In this document: positions 8,648-17,878 of the stretch, piece after piece
How the letters are laid out: each line of letters begins with the position of its first letter
Position numbering within the stretch: position 1 is the stretch's first letter
Assembly (NCBI RefSeq): GCF_013608025.1
Contig: NZ_VDLV01000003.1
Location: 186,001 to 250,000, forward strand
Direction of reading: 5' to 3'
Source: Pseudomonas brassicacearum subsp. neoaurantiaca
GTDB taxonomy: Bacteria > Pseudomonadota > Gammaproteobacteria > Pseudomonadales > Pseudomonadaceae
DNA: 64,000 bases
Notes under the pieces: model-generated
Databases searched by the model: none
What the model was told of the DNA's origin: nothing
Seen by the model: only the letters and a program-made list of their open reading frames with translations
Position numbers and translations under genes: made by a program

Positions 8648-11275
8648 ATGTCGAGTTTACACGCGGAATATCAGCGTTTTTTGGTCTATCTGGCTGCGCA
8701 ACAAGTTGATGCGGATGTGCGACGCTTGGCTAATCTAGTCATGGCCAATCTGCAAACTTTGTCCGAGGTTGGCACTCATCGGCGAGGACGCTCTATCAGG
8801 TTGGCTCCGATCGCACTCCAGCAATTACCTTGTGCACCTATAGAATTGCCTGAAGCTGCCCAATTCGCTCAGGCGCCCCGTAGTCATTTGAGATTGAATC
8901 GGCTGGAGGTCGGCCCGTTTCGCGGGTTTATGCAGCCTGAGGTCTTCGATCTCAGCCATGACATCACCCTGGTCTACGGGCCGAACGGGACGGGGAAAAG
9001 CAGCTTTTTCGAAGCGCTAGAATTGGCGATGGTGGGTTTGATCAGTGAAGCTGATGCGAAGCGTTTTGACCATCGTGCCTATTGCAATAACGCACGCTTG
9101 CGCCGACACGTGCTGCCACGGCTACTGGGTTCTCTGAACGGAGGGCCAGAAGCTGAGGTACTCGCGAATGAAGAAAGCTTTCGGTTCTGCTTCGTCGAGA
9201 AAAACCGGCTCGACGACTTCGGCAGGATAGCTGCCAGGACTCCAGGCGACCAGCGGCAATTGATCGCTACCTTGTTCGGCGTTGATCAATTCAGCGAGTT
9301 CGTCCGAGGCTTCAATGCCTCGCTTGACGAAAGCCTGAATGTCTCTGGCGTCAAAGCTTTTCAGCTGGAGGCGAGGCGTAACCAAGTCGCCGCATCGCAG
9401 CAGAATGTGGACAGCTACCCACAGCGGCTTGTTGGGCTTGCTAATGAAGAAGAGGCCTTAGCCACAAGAATCCATGCGGGCAGTCCTTACCAAGCATGTG
9501 TTGATTGGATTCTGGGTACACCGGGAACTCAGGGATTATTGGCGTATTTGCAAGGAGTCCTGGAATCACCGTTGCCGGTGATTCATGGATGTACCGCTGC
9601 AGGCCTGGAGGAGAAACGCGCGCAGGTTTACAACCTGTACGCGGCAAGCCAGGTAGCACAGCAGGCACTCAGTGCTCGGGCCGCTGACGTTTCCTATTCA
9701 AACCTCTACGACGCTGTTCTGAAGTTGGCGCAGGGTGCAACAACGTGCCCTGCTTGTGGTACGCAGCTGGATCGCGTTGGGTACGACCCATTTCAACGCG
9801 CGCGGATAGGCCTAGCGCAACTCGCTGAACTCAAAGCGCTACAGCTACAGTCCGAGGAGACTAAGAATAACTGCGACGAGGCCCTGCGTTCGCTCTTGGC
9901 TGAGATGCAACGTGTGACTGTAGTCGCCGCGCAGGTCTGTCCCGATGAACTGCAGGCAGCTCATCTACCGCTTCTACCGCTTGCTTCAGCGGGCCAATGG
10001 CTTCAGCCTTGGATGGATTACAACGAGAGAGCGTGGCAAGGTCTGGTGCAGCTAGCAGGTCGCATTGAACAGGCAGATGCGGCTAGTCGTCAGACCATCG
10101 AGGAAAGAAAAGGGATTGCCGAGCAACGCACGAGGGTTGATGGGTTCAGACTCGAAATCGAGCGCTGCAAGCTTCTACGGTCACAAGCGTTGGATGCATT
10201 CACGCAAGCGCAGGCAATAATTGCTCAATTCGAAATTGATAACCAGCAACTCATCGAAGAGGTGCGTATTGAAGCACAGACGGTAGAGCATCATAGGCGG
10301 GTGAAGGCTGCCTACGACGCCTATCTCCCCCAGCTGCAGGCGTACCTCGCTGCATTGCCTGCCCAATTGCTGCAAGGATTAGGTGATAGTGCCCGAGATC
10401 TCTACAACCTGTTTAACCGGGAGGATCCTCTGCCTGCACAGATCTATGCACTCAGGTTGCCCCTGGCTGAAAACGGAAGAATCGAGATCGAGTTCATAGG
10501 CCAACCAGGTGAAGTCTTCGATGCACTAATGATCTTGAGCGAGGGGCATATCCGGTGCCTCGGCCTAGCTATTCTACTCGCAAAGAATCTTGCCGAAAAT
10601 TGTCCGATTGTGATCTTTGACGACGTCGTCAACGCGATCGATGACGAGCATCGAGATGGCATCTGGCGTACCTTCTTTGAAAGCGGCCTGCTTGATGCCA
10701 AGCAAGTGGTTCTGACCTCTCACGCTGAGGAGTTCCTGCATCGGATCCAGCAGGAGCTTGGTGCGAAGCGGGCTGCTCAAATTCGCAAGTATTCGTTTCT
10801 TCCACACCACGGAGAGCACCATTTACGTATCGACACTGACCCTCCCACGAAAAACTACGTTTTGTTAGCGCAGGCTTCATTGCAGGCAGAGCAAAAACGC
10901 GATGCATTGCGCCACTCCAGGGCGGCAATTGAGAGTCTGACAGATCGGGCGTGGACGTGGTTTGGCCGGAGGCACGGTGGGGTTTTAGAGTTGAAACTTG
11001 GAGGCCCTCGGGCCAAGTTCGAACTCAACAATAAGTGCGTCAAGCTTCGAGGCGGACTCGCCAGGCTTCAAAACCCTCCTCAGGGCGTTGACCAGATCCT
11101 TGCTGGGCTCGATGCGTTGGTCGGGATAAACGGGGCTTCTATAGAATGGGGCTGCCTGAATAGCGGTACTCATGACGGGCAGCAAGACCATGAGTTTGAC
11201 CGAGCCGCTGTGAGTGCAATCGTGGCTGCAGCCATGTCGATGGATCGGGGGCTTGAAGCGTTGCGAAACGGTTGA
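8648..11275 (+). CDS. SbcC/Rad50-like AAA ATPase with zinc hook
   Basis: An 875-residue protein; GGAG lies five bases before the ATG. After about 75 residues of unknown N-terminus comes the ATPase core LNRLEVGPFRGF, with the P-loop GPNGTGKS (111-118). The middle (about 200-560) is rich in coiled-coil heptads and carries CPAC at 367-370, a Rad50-type zinc hook. The Walker B region is PIVIFDDVVNAID (about 651-663), followed by the H-loop LTSHAEEF. The last 170 residues are an unrecognised domain. Such proteins sense or process DNA ends. It is convergent with the reverse transcriptase gene and has no evident co-directional partner other than the antitoxin gene 245 bp upstream. Confidence 0.8.
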   Translation: MSSLHAEYQRFLVYLAAQQVDADVRRLANLVMANLQTLSEVGTHRRGRSIRLAPIALQQLPCAPIELPEAAQFAQAPRSHLRLNRLEVGPFRGFMQPEVFDLSHDITLVYGPNGTGKSSFFEALELAMVGLISEADAKRFDHRAYCNNARLRRHVLPRLLGSLNGGPEAEVLANEESFRFCFVEKNRLDDFGRIAARTPGDQRQLIATLFGVDQFSEFVRGFNASLDESLNVSGVKAFQLEARRNQVAASQQNVDSYPQRLVGLANEEEALATRIHAGSPYQACVDWILGTPGTQGLLAYLQGVLESPLPVIHGCTAAGLEEKRAQVYNLYAASQVAQQALSARAADVSYSNLYDAVLKLAQGATTCPACGTQLDRVGYDPFQRARIGLAQLAELKALQLQSEETKNNCDEALRSLLAEMQRVTVVAAQVCPDELQAAHLPLLPLASAGQWLQPWMDYNERAWQGLVQLAGRIEQADAASRQTIEERKGIAEQRTRVDGFRLEIERCKLLRSQALDAFTQAQAIIAQFEIDNQQLIEEVRIEAQTVEHHRRVKAAYDAYLPQLQAYLAALPAQLLQGLGDSARDLYNLFNREDPLPAQIYALRLPLAENGRIEIEFIGQPGEVFDALMILSEGHIRCLGLAILLAKNLAENCPIVIFDDVVNAIDDEHRDGIWRTFFESGLLDAKQVVLTSHAEEFLHRIQQELGAKRAAQIRKYSFLPHHGEHHLRIDTDPPTKNYVLLAQASLQAEQKRDALRHSRAAIESLTDRAWTWFGRRHGGVLELKLGGPRAKFELNNKCVKLRGGLARLQNPPQGVDQILAGLDALVGINGASIEWGCLNSGTHDGQQDHEFDRAAVSAIVAAAMSMDRGLEALRNG

Positions 11276-11325
11276 GGCGATAGGGGAGATCTTTCAGAGG
11301 CCATCCTCTTTCAAATGTGGGAAAT

Positions 11326-12885
11326 TCAGTGAGGAGCAGGCTTCGGATCCGGAGCTCCATTGCTCACCCAGTTGAGTACCCAGTTGTCAATCTGTGACAA
11401 CGCGACGGTTCGTCTGATGGTGTGGAGACTTACCTTACGCTCGTCGGTGGACAATCCGCTCAGAGAGTAAATGTAGGCTCTTCGATCCCATGACGCAGAG
11501 CTCGACACTTTGTGCTTCGCTGCTTTCGACCAAGACAGATTTTTTTTGCCGAGCTCCGCAATAGTGATCGTTGGTACGTCACAGCTTTGGAGGTAGGTTC
11601 GAAGGGTAATGTCGAGCTTTTCAACATGACGTGCAAGGTACCAACCTATCCAGACCTTGGCTCCCTGGCTGGCGAGGTCACCTTTATCGCAGGCTTCCGA
11701 TAGTTCATCGCACACTTCATCATGATCGAAAGAAAATAATGAATCGAAGTAAAGCGCGACGTCGTTTATCACCGGCAGATAAAATGGCAAATCCTTGCAG
11801 AGCAGAGAAACAATCGTACTATCATGAGCGTGCTTTGCACGGCGAATAATTGCGCGGATTACTCCCAGGTCAAGTACTCCTGAATCGCGTGCTCGACTGA
11901 GCGCTTCCGCCAAGCGGTCGCCGAGTGGAGTCGGGTCGTCTTCCTCATCGTCGTCGAACCCTCCATCTTCGAATTGACCGTCATCATCGTCGGAGGCGAA
12001 TTCGCCATATTGATTGCCGGCCTCAATGCTGCGCATGAGATCAAGTTTTTCGAGTTGATAGGCGTTCTTCAGCTCTTCATGAATGAAGGTCTGGGATTCG
12101 TGAATCTTTGTCTTTTCCGAAACGAGGCCCAGGCGATGCTGTTGGTGCAGGTAAACGACTAGCTCCTCCAGCACTGCTTTGAGCTTATCTTCACTTTTAG
12201 CAAAAATACGGAAGTCGTCGACATACCGAACATGTTCCAAACCGTGCTGGTAAATAAATTGGTCAACATCAATGAGTGCAGCTTCCGCCAGGATGATGGA
12301 GGCCGCTGGCCCGATGGGCAGTCCTTGCGATGCCTTATGATTGAGCCTCATCAGGAAGCTTTCGATTTCTTGAGCTAGATCCGGCTCGGCTCCAATGTCC
12401 TCCAGAGCGTTACGGACGCGATGGAGGTAGATTTGGTTGTAGAAATCGCTGATGTCAGTTGCCAGGACGTAGTCGTATTCCTCTGCGAGACGTTCGCAAT
12501 TTTTTCGGTAGATATCGAATCCTGAGCCGCGCGAGAAGAAGCTATTTGAGCTGACCTCAATGCGGTAAGCGCACGATACGTGAGGCCCCATTCTAGCAGC
12601 CTCCACTTTGCCTGCGATCAGAAAAGCCAAAGCGGTGTAGATGATTGCGTCTACTGGATCGAGCTGATGCACTACCCGATACCCACCGCGTGCTTTATGC
12701 CAAGCAACCACTTTTGGTTGAGTGCTCAAAACATCTTTTAACGGGGTATTTAGCAGGTAGGCTTTGACCTCTTCCCAGCAATGCCACAGGGCAGAAAATT
12801 CGAACGGCTTTGGGAAGAAGTCCGTATCGTAATAAGCGCTGATGTGGCGCCGAGCGAACTCAAGAGCGTCTTCCGTGAGATGCAT
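11326..12885 (-). CDS. UG/Abi-type (defence) reverse transcriptase
   Basis: A 519-residue protein, ATG at 12885 with CAGGTAA upstream. Reverse transcriptase motifs: an RVVHQLDPVDAIIYTAL segment (70-86), motif A TDISDFYNQI (143-152), motif B QGLPIGPAASIILA (187-200) and motif C YVDDF (221-225), so the catalytic Asp residues are present. There is no maturase or endonuclease domain, which excludes an ordinary group II intron protein. A strongly acidic linker (about 299-317, mostly D/E) precedes an alpha-helical C-terminus of about 200 residues, typical of unknown-group (UG/DRT) and Abi RTs. The exact DRT class cannot be assigned by eye. The preceding 299 bp are structured and may encode the template or partner RNA, as in DRT2 and DRT9. 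Confidence 0.85.
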   Translation of the reverse strand: MHLTEDALEFARRHISAYYDTDFFPKPFEFSALWHCWEEVKAYLLNTPLKDVLSTQPKVVAWHKARGGYRVVHQLDPVDAIIYTALAFLIAGKVEAARMGPHVSCAYRIEVSSNSFFSRGSGFDIYRKNCERLAEEYDYVLATDISDFYNQIYLHRVRNALEDIGAEPDLAQEIESFLMRLNHKASQGLPIGPAASIILAEAALIDVDQFIYQHGLEHVRYVDDFRIFAKSEDKLKAVLEELVVYLHQQHRLGLVSEKTKIHESQTFIHEELKNAYQLEKLDLMRSIEAGNQYGEFASDDDDGQFEDGGFDDDEEDDPTPLGDRLAEALSRARDSGVLDLGVIRAIIRRAKHAHDSTIVSLLCKDLPFYLPVINDVALYFDSLFSFDHDEVCDELSEACDKGDLASQGAKVWIGWYLARHVEKLDITLRTYLQSCDVPTITIAELGKKNLSWSKAAKHKVSSSASWDRRAYIYSLSGLSTDERKVSLHTIRRTVALSQIDNWVLNWVSNGAPDPKPAPH

Positions 12886-13184
12886 GGGTTACCTGGCTGA
12901 TCGGTCATTATCGAGAAGAGAGGAACATTTTTACTCAAGCTGTGGAATATGGAAATATCTTCCCATTTCTGTAGCCCCCGAGTGCGCGGGACTGTCTTTT
13001 TTGAATCTCTCCTACCAGCATAGGAGTTACTCGACTCATTTGTGGCGCAAAACAAGATGCTGTGTAGCGCTTCCCTGTTGAACAGCCCCCACCTTCCTAC
13101 GGCTGCGGCCAATACGCGGAGGAACAAGGTTCAGGTGTTCGGCCAGCTGTGCCCCGAAAGTACAACTGGCCAAGGGAGTCTGCG
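12886..13184 (-). other. Structured region upstream of the reverse transcriptase (possible ncRNA)
   Basis: These 299 bp between the ABC ATPase stop and the RT start hold no credible protein gene. Read on the RT strand they contain a 10-bp stem with one wobble pair and an 11-nt loop (13141-13171), a perfect 6-bp hairpin (13009-13026, CTCCTA/TAGGAG) and a short GC stem (12977-12990). Some defence RTs (DRT2, DRT9) need an RNA encoded just upstream. That this is such an RNA is inference from position and structure. Confidence 0.35.
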
Positions 13185-15176
13185 TTAATCAATGTGTGAA
13201 TGAATCCATTGAGCTGGGATGAGCCCATCGTCTTTGCCTTCCCAAGCAGCGACGGGCACGGTGTCAGCCACATTCCCCCAGATGTCGGGGCCTGCGTGCT
13301 CCAATACGATAATCTGGATAAAGTGACCTGCTCGTTTCAGTCCCTCAGCCAATACTTCAAAGATTCGGCGGGTGGCAATAACGTCCGCTGGCCTAGCTTG
13401 ATTGACAGCTTTGAAACCAGCATCTAGTGCATTCACGCCGCCGGTGCTGCTTGGAAAGTAGACTTGGCTAGGCTGGTCGATCACGATGAAACTGAACGGT
13501 GGGAGCTTGCGATTTTCCTCTTTTGACAGGTATTCATGGATGCCTAGAAACGCCGCGATGTGGTATCCCATCCAGTTAGCGCCGCTGCCGATTTCCCACA
13601 AATAGTCTCGCTGTCCGTGCGACTCGAAGCGAAGCGTGAGCTCTTTTCTATCAAGATAAATTTGAGCGCCAGGGGTGCCGTTCAAGGCAAACTGGTCAGC
13701 GTAGTCCTCAAACATTGGTGCCAGTTGCGCGTCTACCTTTCGTTCCTGCTCAGCCATGTCAGTCAACGATATTTGATAGTTGTAATGCCTAATTAGGCTC
13801 TCAAGCTCGTTCAGACGTTGCACCAGACTACCGTCGGCAACAGAACCATCTAGTTGCTTGAGAAGCCGGCTGATTTCGCCTGCAACGTAATAAATTTGAC
13901 CAATGGCATTGCGGGTACGTGCATCTTCCTGGATCAAACGAATCTGCTCACGCTTGAGACGAGACAGTTCACGCTCTTCCTTGGTGCGCTGACGTTTTAG
14001 AGTAGCCAGTTGCCTGTCGACGACGGGATTGTCCTTAAGCGCGTCCGAAATCCGAGTAACCTTGTTGACCCTTTCTTCCAAGTTCTCAATCACCAAGGGC
14101 AGGGCATTTGTGAACGAGCCACAGGCCACGCAATGTCCACCGTCAGAGACACTTTGTTTCAGCCAATCGAGACCGATGACATGAGACTTCTCAGTGTCTA
14201 TCGCGGCGACGAATTGTTTGCTGTTACGTGCCAGATGATCGAAGCCGTCAATCTGGGCGTCAAAGTCATCTAGGATACGTTGCTGTTTTCCTACCTCTTC
14301 GATGGCCATCTTCAGCTTTTCAGAGATATGCAGTCGTTGCGGTTCCAGAAGTGTTTGCTCAAGCCGTCCCTCATGGGTGGCGATCACGACGCTTTTTAGC
14401 AACTCAACTTTCTGAGCGCCTCGGACGCTAGTGCGTTCCAGTAAGCCTAGTTGAATGCAGCGATCAAACAATTGGTCGACATCAGTATGGAGGCTTGCCT
14501 TGGCCGCTTCATGTACCGCCATCTGCTTACGCAGTCGATCCTGTTCGCGCTGCGCCTCGTCCCGACGGCGCTCATTCATAATGTAGTTCGCATCCACCAT
14601 GCCAAGTGCATACGGCATCGCCCTCGTTAGGCGTTCCTTGTGAGCAAAAGAGTCTGTTTTGAAGAACAGCGTGTTGGGGTTGGCCACGATGTGCTGTGGC
14701 AAGAAGTTAAAGGCAGCCATGTCCCGGTACGAACTACGGCGATCAAAACTCGCTGGCTCATCCTCGTCGGAGTGGGGCAGGTCACTTACACGTACCATGC
14801 CGTCAAACGCGGCTTTGTACTGAATCAATGAGTGGGTTCGGGAAATGGAATCGGGAATACCGTCATCATCCGCCTCAATCATGCAAAGATCGTTCGAGCC
14901 TTGCGAGTTTCCAGGAGTGCGTCGCGCTACGATGTAAGTCGTATCGAGAAGACGAATTTTCATCCCGAACCACTCAACAGTGTCACGGATGATGCCGATA
15001 GGGATCTGACATTTGGTCGCGCCCAATACATAGTCAATGATGTGAATAATCGACGATTTGCCGGTGCCGCTCAGTCCGTAAATGATGTTGATCTTCCCCT
15101 CTTGAAAGGGAATGACCCGAGGCTCCAAGCCAGGGCATCTAGCCCAGAGGATGACAGCGTCAATCGTGAATTTCAT
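13185..15176 (-). CDS. Rad50/SMC-like ATPase of a Lamassu/ABC-3C system (DUF3732-like)
   Basis: A protein of about 663 residues. The ATG at 15176 (MKFTIDAVILW) is preferred to a start at 15227 because the homologous core begins there. P-loop GLSGTGKSS follows INIIY within the first 40 residues. A long coiled coil carries the hook CVAC (in GGHCVACGSF). The C-terminal part has the signature-like EIGSGANWMGYHIA and Walker B PFSFIVIDQPSQVYF. This layout is that of the DUF3732/LmuB/DdmC-type ATPases, which in Lamassu systems recognise DNA ends or replicating invader DNA and release the nuclease subunit. The start overlaps the end of the middle-component gene by 17 bp, giving tight coupling in a nuclease-middle-ATPase operon. 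Confidence 0.8.
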   Translation of the reverse strand: MKFTIDAVILWARCPGLEPRVIPFQEGKINIIYGLSGTGKSSIIHIIDYVLGATKCQIPIGIIRDTVEWFGMKIRLLDTTYIVARRTPGNSQGSNDLCMIEADDDGIPDSISRTHSLIQYKAAFDGMVRVSDLPHSDEDEPASFDRRSSYRDMAAFNFLPQHIVANPNTLFFKTDSFAHKERLTRAMPYALGMVDANYIMNERRRDEAQREQDRLRKQMAVHEAAKASLHTDVDQLFDRCIQLGLLERTSVRGAQKVELLKSVVIATHEGRLEQTLLEPQRLHISEKLKMAIEEVGKQQRILDDFDAQIDGFDHLARNSKQFVAAIDTEKSHVIGLDWLKQSVSDGGHCVACGSFTNALPLVIENLEERVNKVTRISDALKDNPVVDRQLATLKRQRTKEERELSRLKREQIRLIQEDARTRNAIGQIYYVAGEISRLLKQLDGSVADGSLVQRLNELESLIRHYNYQISLTDMAEQERKVDAQLAPMFEDYADQFALNGTPGAQIYLDRKELTLRFESHGQRDYLWEIGSGANWMGYHIAAFLGIHEYLSKEENRKLPPFSFIVIDQPSQVYFPSSTGGVNALDAGFKAVNQARPADVIATRRIFEVLAEGLKRAGHFIQIIVLEHAGPDIWGNVADTVPVAAWEGKDDGLIPAQWIHSHID

Positions 15177-15666
15177 GGGGTATCCCAAACAAGAGTTTGT
15201 ACAGATTTTCTGTAGTGTCAGTGGCAAACCACTTCGCCAATCTTTCAGCGGTTTGAAGCATGGAGGCAGGGATGGTGTTCTTAATGCCTCGTGGCCATCG
15301 GTCGACCACGACTTGAAAGCTCACCTCACTCCCTCTCGCCCCAACTTTTCCAATTAGACGAGAAGACATGGCGAGATTGAGACCCTGAAGTGTTGTACCC
15401 GCATGAGCGGATACCCTGCGCTGCAGATCAATTTTCAACAAAGGTGTCTCGCGTAGCACAGCTGCAATTGTGGAGCGGCTGGTTCGCCTGCTTAAGGCTT
15501 CACGCGAGCTCTGGCTCCATACCAGAGGAAGTACTAACATCAGTTTTGGCAAGTCTGGGGTTTGCCCTAGGCCTGCTTCTTGGTATTCGCCGATAAAATG
15601 CGTCAAGAGGAAGCAAGCCAGTGACGAGTTATGTATCAGTTGACGATCCAGGTACGCATCACTCAT
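15160..15666 (-). CDS. Middle component of the Lamassu/ABC-3C system (LmuC/DdmB-like)
   Basis: A 168-residue, mostly helical protein without catalytic motifs. The N-terminal pattern (NSSLACFLLTHFIGEYQEAG, then a LPKLMLVLPLVWS strand) fits the three-component ABC system middle component family, which links the effector to the SMC-like ATPase. Its ATG overlaps the stop of the nuclease gene by 4 bp (ATGA), and its own end overlaps the ATPase start, so the three proteins should be made in a fixed ratio. Assignment rests on the gene order as much as on sequence. Confidence 0.65.
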   Translation of the reverse strand: MSDAYLDRQLIHNSSLACFLLTHFIGEYQEAGLGQTPDLPKLMLVLPLVWSQSSREALSRRTSRSTIAAVLRETPLLKIDLQRRVSAHAGTTLQGLNLAMSSRLIGKVGARGSEVSFQVVVDRWPRGIKNTIPASMLQTAERLAKWFATDTTENLYKLLFGIPHEIHD

Positions 15667-16868
15667 GACTCGTCCTCTGAGGATGGAGCATCACGGTGCC
15701 AATAGATGGGCGAATGCGTACCATCTCCATTGGCCATTCGGTGATAGGTACCGCTGAAGAGGTATTGCGCCGAAGAGTTCACCCGTCCAACCTTCATTGA
15801 AAAGGTGTCTGGAAACAGCGTGCTGACCATCACAGCGTTGTAATCGGCGATGTCGAATTGATCCGCCGCCTTCAAGTTTGTTAGCCGGTGGCGGCTGTTG
15901 ATCGATCCCCAGCGATCACCCAGCGCCCGCTCAGCTGAATCGAAGTCGTTGAGCAAAACTCGACCTGAATCTAGTAGGCGAATACGTTCGGAATAGGCGG
16001 CACAGAAAAAGCTGAACTGCTGCATCAGCAGGTCTTTTGGCATATTGATTTTGTTGAGCTGCTCCACGAAAAGCATGTCCGTGGGATTGATATTCTCCGC
16101 CCACTGTGCGAACTCGGTTCTCTCGAAAGGCAGAGGTTCCCATGGGCCGTGCATGAACGCATCAACGAGCGTTTGTCGTTTGTTGAAGTAAGGCTGTGAG
16201 GTCGTCCAGAAGGGCTTGCGCGCTACCCAGCTCTCCTGGCAACTATCAAACAAAAAGCCGACAAGGCCGTAGTAAATGTCCTGAGCATTCGCGATTGCAT
16301 CCTCTGGAAGATGAAGAGAGGCGATTACGCGCTGTTTCATCTGGGCGTTGAGTTGGCCATCCTCGATGTGCATCCGCTCGATCAAAAATGCCAAGTCGGC
16401 GTCCGAGTACGAGAGGACATCCTGAGCGATTACGCCAGGCTTGCCTTTCATGCCGCTAGCATGGGTTCGAAGTGCAACGACTGCGTCTGCAACTTCCTGC
16501 TCTGAGGCGGCATCAGAAAGTCGCATGGCAAGCGTTCCCTTCTTCACCAGCCGATTGGTGACGAGGAGAAATTGCAGCTCCTGATACTCTTTCCGAGCAG
16601 CCGCTAGCCCGTTCAGCCAGATGCGGAGTGTCTTCCACAGGTTCTTACTGCTGTCCTGTAGGGGGTTTTTGCTAGGTTGTACGGAGAGTTTTGCTTGTTC
16701 TGAAACGCGCCGAGAACCTGTCGCCGTCTGGCTGATTTCTTCCACATCATCAGCCGTTTCAATCCCAAACCTAGTCTGCGTGTTGGGTGCTGTGAAAATA
16801 CGGTACAACGCGCGTTCGTACTGGTATCCGTACCCCGCTGCACTGGGGCTAGCGTCTGGATCTTTCAT
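15663..16868 (-). CDS. Cap4/DUF4297-like nuclease effector of the Lamassu/ABC-3C system
   Basis: A 401-residue protein. The N-terminus carries GYGYQYERAL (12-21), the acidic strand GIETADDVEE (35-44) and EQAK (57-60), the same E..DD...QxK pattern as the nuclease at 3143-4774, so a PD-(D/E)xK-type DNA-cutting domain is likely (E37, D40/D41, Q58, K60). The C-terminal 250 residues probably bind the ATPase complex. It is the first gene of the operon, the same order as in V. cholerae ddmABC. About 220 bp of promoter region separate it from the Xre-type regulator upstream on the same strand. DNA cleavage is inferred from the family. Confidence 0.75.
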   Translation of the reverse strand: MKDPDASPSAAGYGYQYERALYRIFTAPNTQTRFGIETADDVEEISQTATGSRRVSEQAKLSVQPSKNPLQDSSKNLWKTLRIWLNGLAAARKEYQELQFLLVTNRLVKKGTLAMRLSDAASEQEVADAVVALRTHASGMKGKPGVIAQDVLSYSDADLAFLIERMHIEDGQLNAQMKQRVIASLHLPEDAIANAQDIYYGLVGFLFDSCQESWVARKPFWTTSQPYFNKRQTLVDAFMHGPWEPLPFERTEFAQWAENINPTDMLFVEQLNKINMPKDLLMQQFSFFCAAYSERIRLLDSGRVLLNDFDSAERALGDRWGSINSRHRLTNLKAADQFDIADYNAVMVSTLFPDTFSMKVGRVNSSAQYLFSGTYHRMANGDGTHSPIYWHRDAPSSEDES

Positions 16869-17091
16869 CCTTCCATCTCTCAGTCCACCCTTATAACGGC
16901 GGGCCCATGCCCCCCAATCCTTGATCCATGGCGTAATGGAAACAGAAATGTACCGGCGAAGATGTCATTTTGCCATAGTTTTCGGGGGGCAGCAGACGGT
17001 GTGGATTCTGTAAGGGAGGCGAGGAGTTAACGGTGGCTTACTCCTTAGGCTTGGCATGTCCTAGCATGCTGCAAGCTTCTCTCTGAGTCAG

Positions 17092-17574
17092 TCAGTCTTC
17101 AGTCGGTACCGACCGTTCCCAAAGAAAACCCACGGTTGATCGACTTATCCCGAGCCGCCTGGCGGTCTCTGCCTTGCTCAAGCCAATCTCTTTGCACTCC
17201 AGCACATTTTTTAGCTTGATCAGATTCACTGGTCGAGCGGCAGGCCGCTTCACTAGATCAAATCCAGCAAGATGCGCGGCGATGTCAGCGTCGCTGACGC
17301 GTTCTTGGAGGGCCTCCAATTCCTCGGCGGCTTTTGCGAGCAAAGTGGAGGAGGGCGTCATTTTATGAGTTGAGAGAATTAGCGCCATGAAAGCCAAGGG
17401 GCTCATGCCAAGAGCCTCGGCAAGTTCTACGAATTTATCAATAGTGGGGCTGCTTTCGGCGTTCTCGATTTTGCTCAGGTATGTGCGCGATGCTGCGTGG
17501 GCAAGGTTTTCCTGAGTGAAGCCTAGATTCCCTCGAACTGCTCGAACGACCGCTGCCAGTGCTGGCTTCAACAA
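17092..17574 (-). CDS. Xre-type transcriptional regulator with a second, Hin-like HTH
   Basis: The N-terminus is a Cro/C1-type HTH (VVRAVRGNLGFTQENLAHAA, then YLSKIENAESSPTIDKFVEL). The C-terminus has a second helix-turn-helix of resolvase type (GLSKAETARRLGISRSTVGF). I prefer a TTG start at 17574, with GAGG eight bases upstream, because a perfect palindrome (17612-17627) lies just before it. ATG at 17631 or a start at 17781 would put that palindrome inside the coding region. The gene lies upstream of the Lamassu-like operon on the same strand and may control it, by analogy with other regulator-led defence loci. Confidence 0.75.
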   Translation of the reverse strand: MLKPALAAVVRAVRGNLGFTQENLAHAASRTYLSKIENAESSPTIDKFVELAEALGMSPLAFMALILSTHKMTPSSTLLAKAAEELEALQERVSDADIAAHLAGFDLVKRPAARPVNLIKLKNVLECKEIGLSKAETARRLGISRSTVGFLWERSVPTED

Positions 17575-17611
17575 GATGATGTCCTCAAAAGAGAGGATGT
17601 AGCCATGTTGC

Positions 17612-17627
17612 CGTGTACAGTTACACG
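17612..17627. promoter_or_regulatory. Palindromic operator candidate before the Xre-type gene
   Basis: Perfect inverted repeat CGTGTA-CAGT-TACACG, 38 bp upstream of the proposed TTG start. Symmetry and position suit an autoregulatory site for the Cro/C1-type protein. Confidence 0.5.
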
Positions 17628-17878
17628 TCATATGATGTATAAAACCGTACAGCTTGCTGTCGGTGATCTCGCTTGCGCTGGCCGGCGCACCAATCAGCGG
17701 CGTGGTAGGACACGGCGAGCTCAGCATGCACAGCCCAGGGTACGGTTTGCGTACGCAGCGTGACTGCGGTTGGAGGCTCACTAAATTCCTCCAATTATTT
17801 ACTAAATCGCACCGCGTACTGGGAGCCTACTGGAAGATGGGCGGCGTAATCGCTCCTCGTTCGTAATAGTTTCACCAA

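Noticed and set aside
11326..12885. Group II intron reverse transcriptase
   Set aside because: No maturase (X) or endonuclease domain and no intron RNA ends around it.
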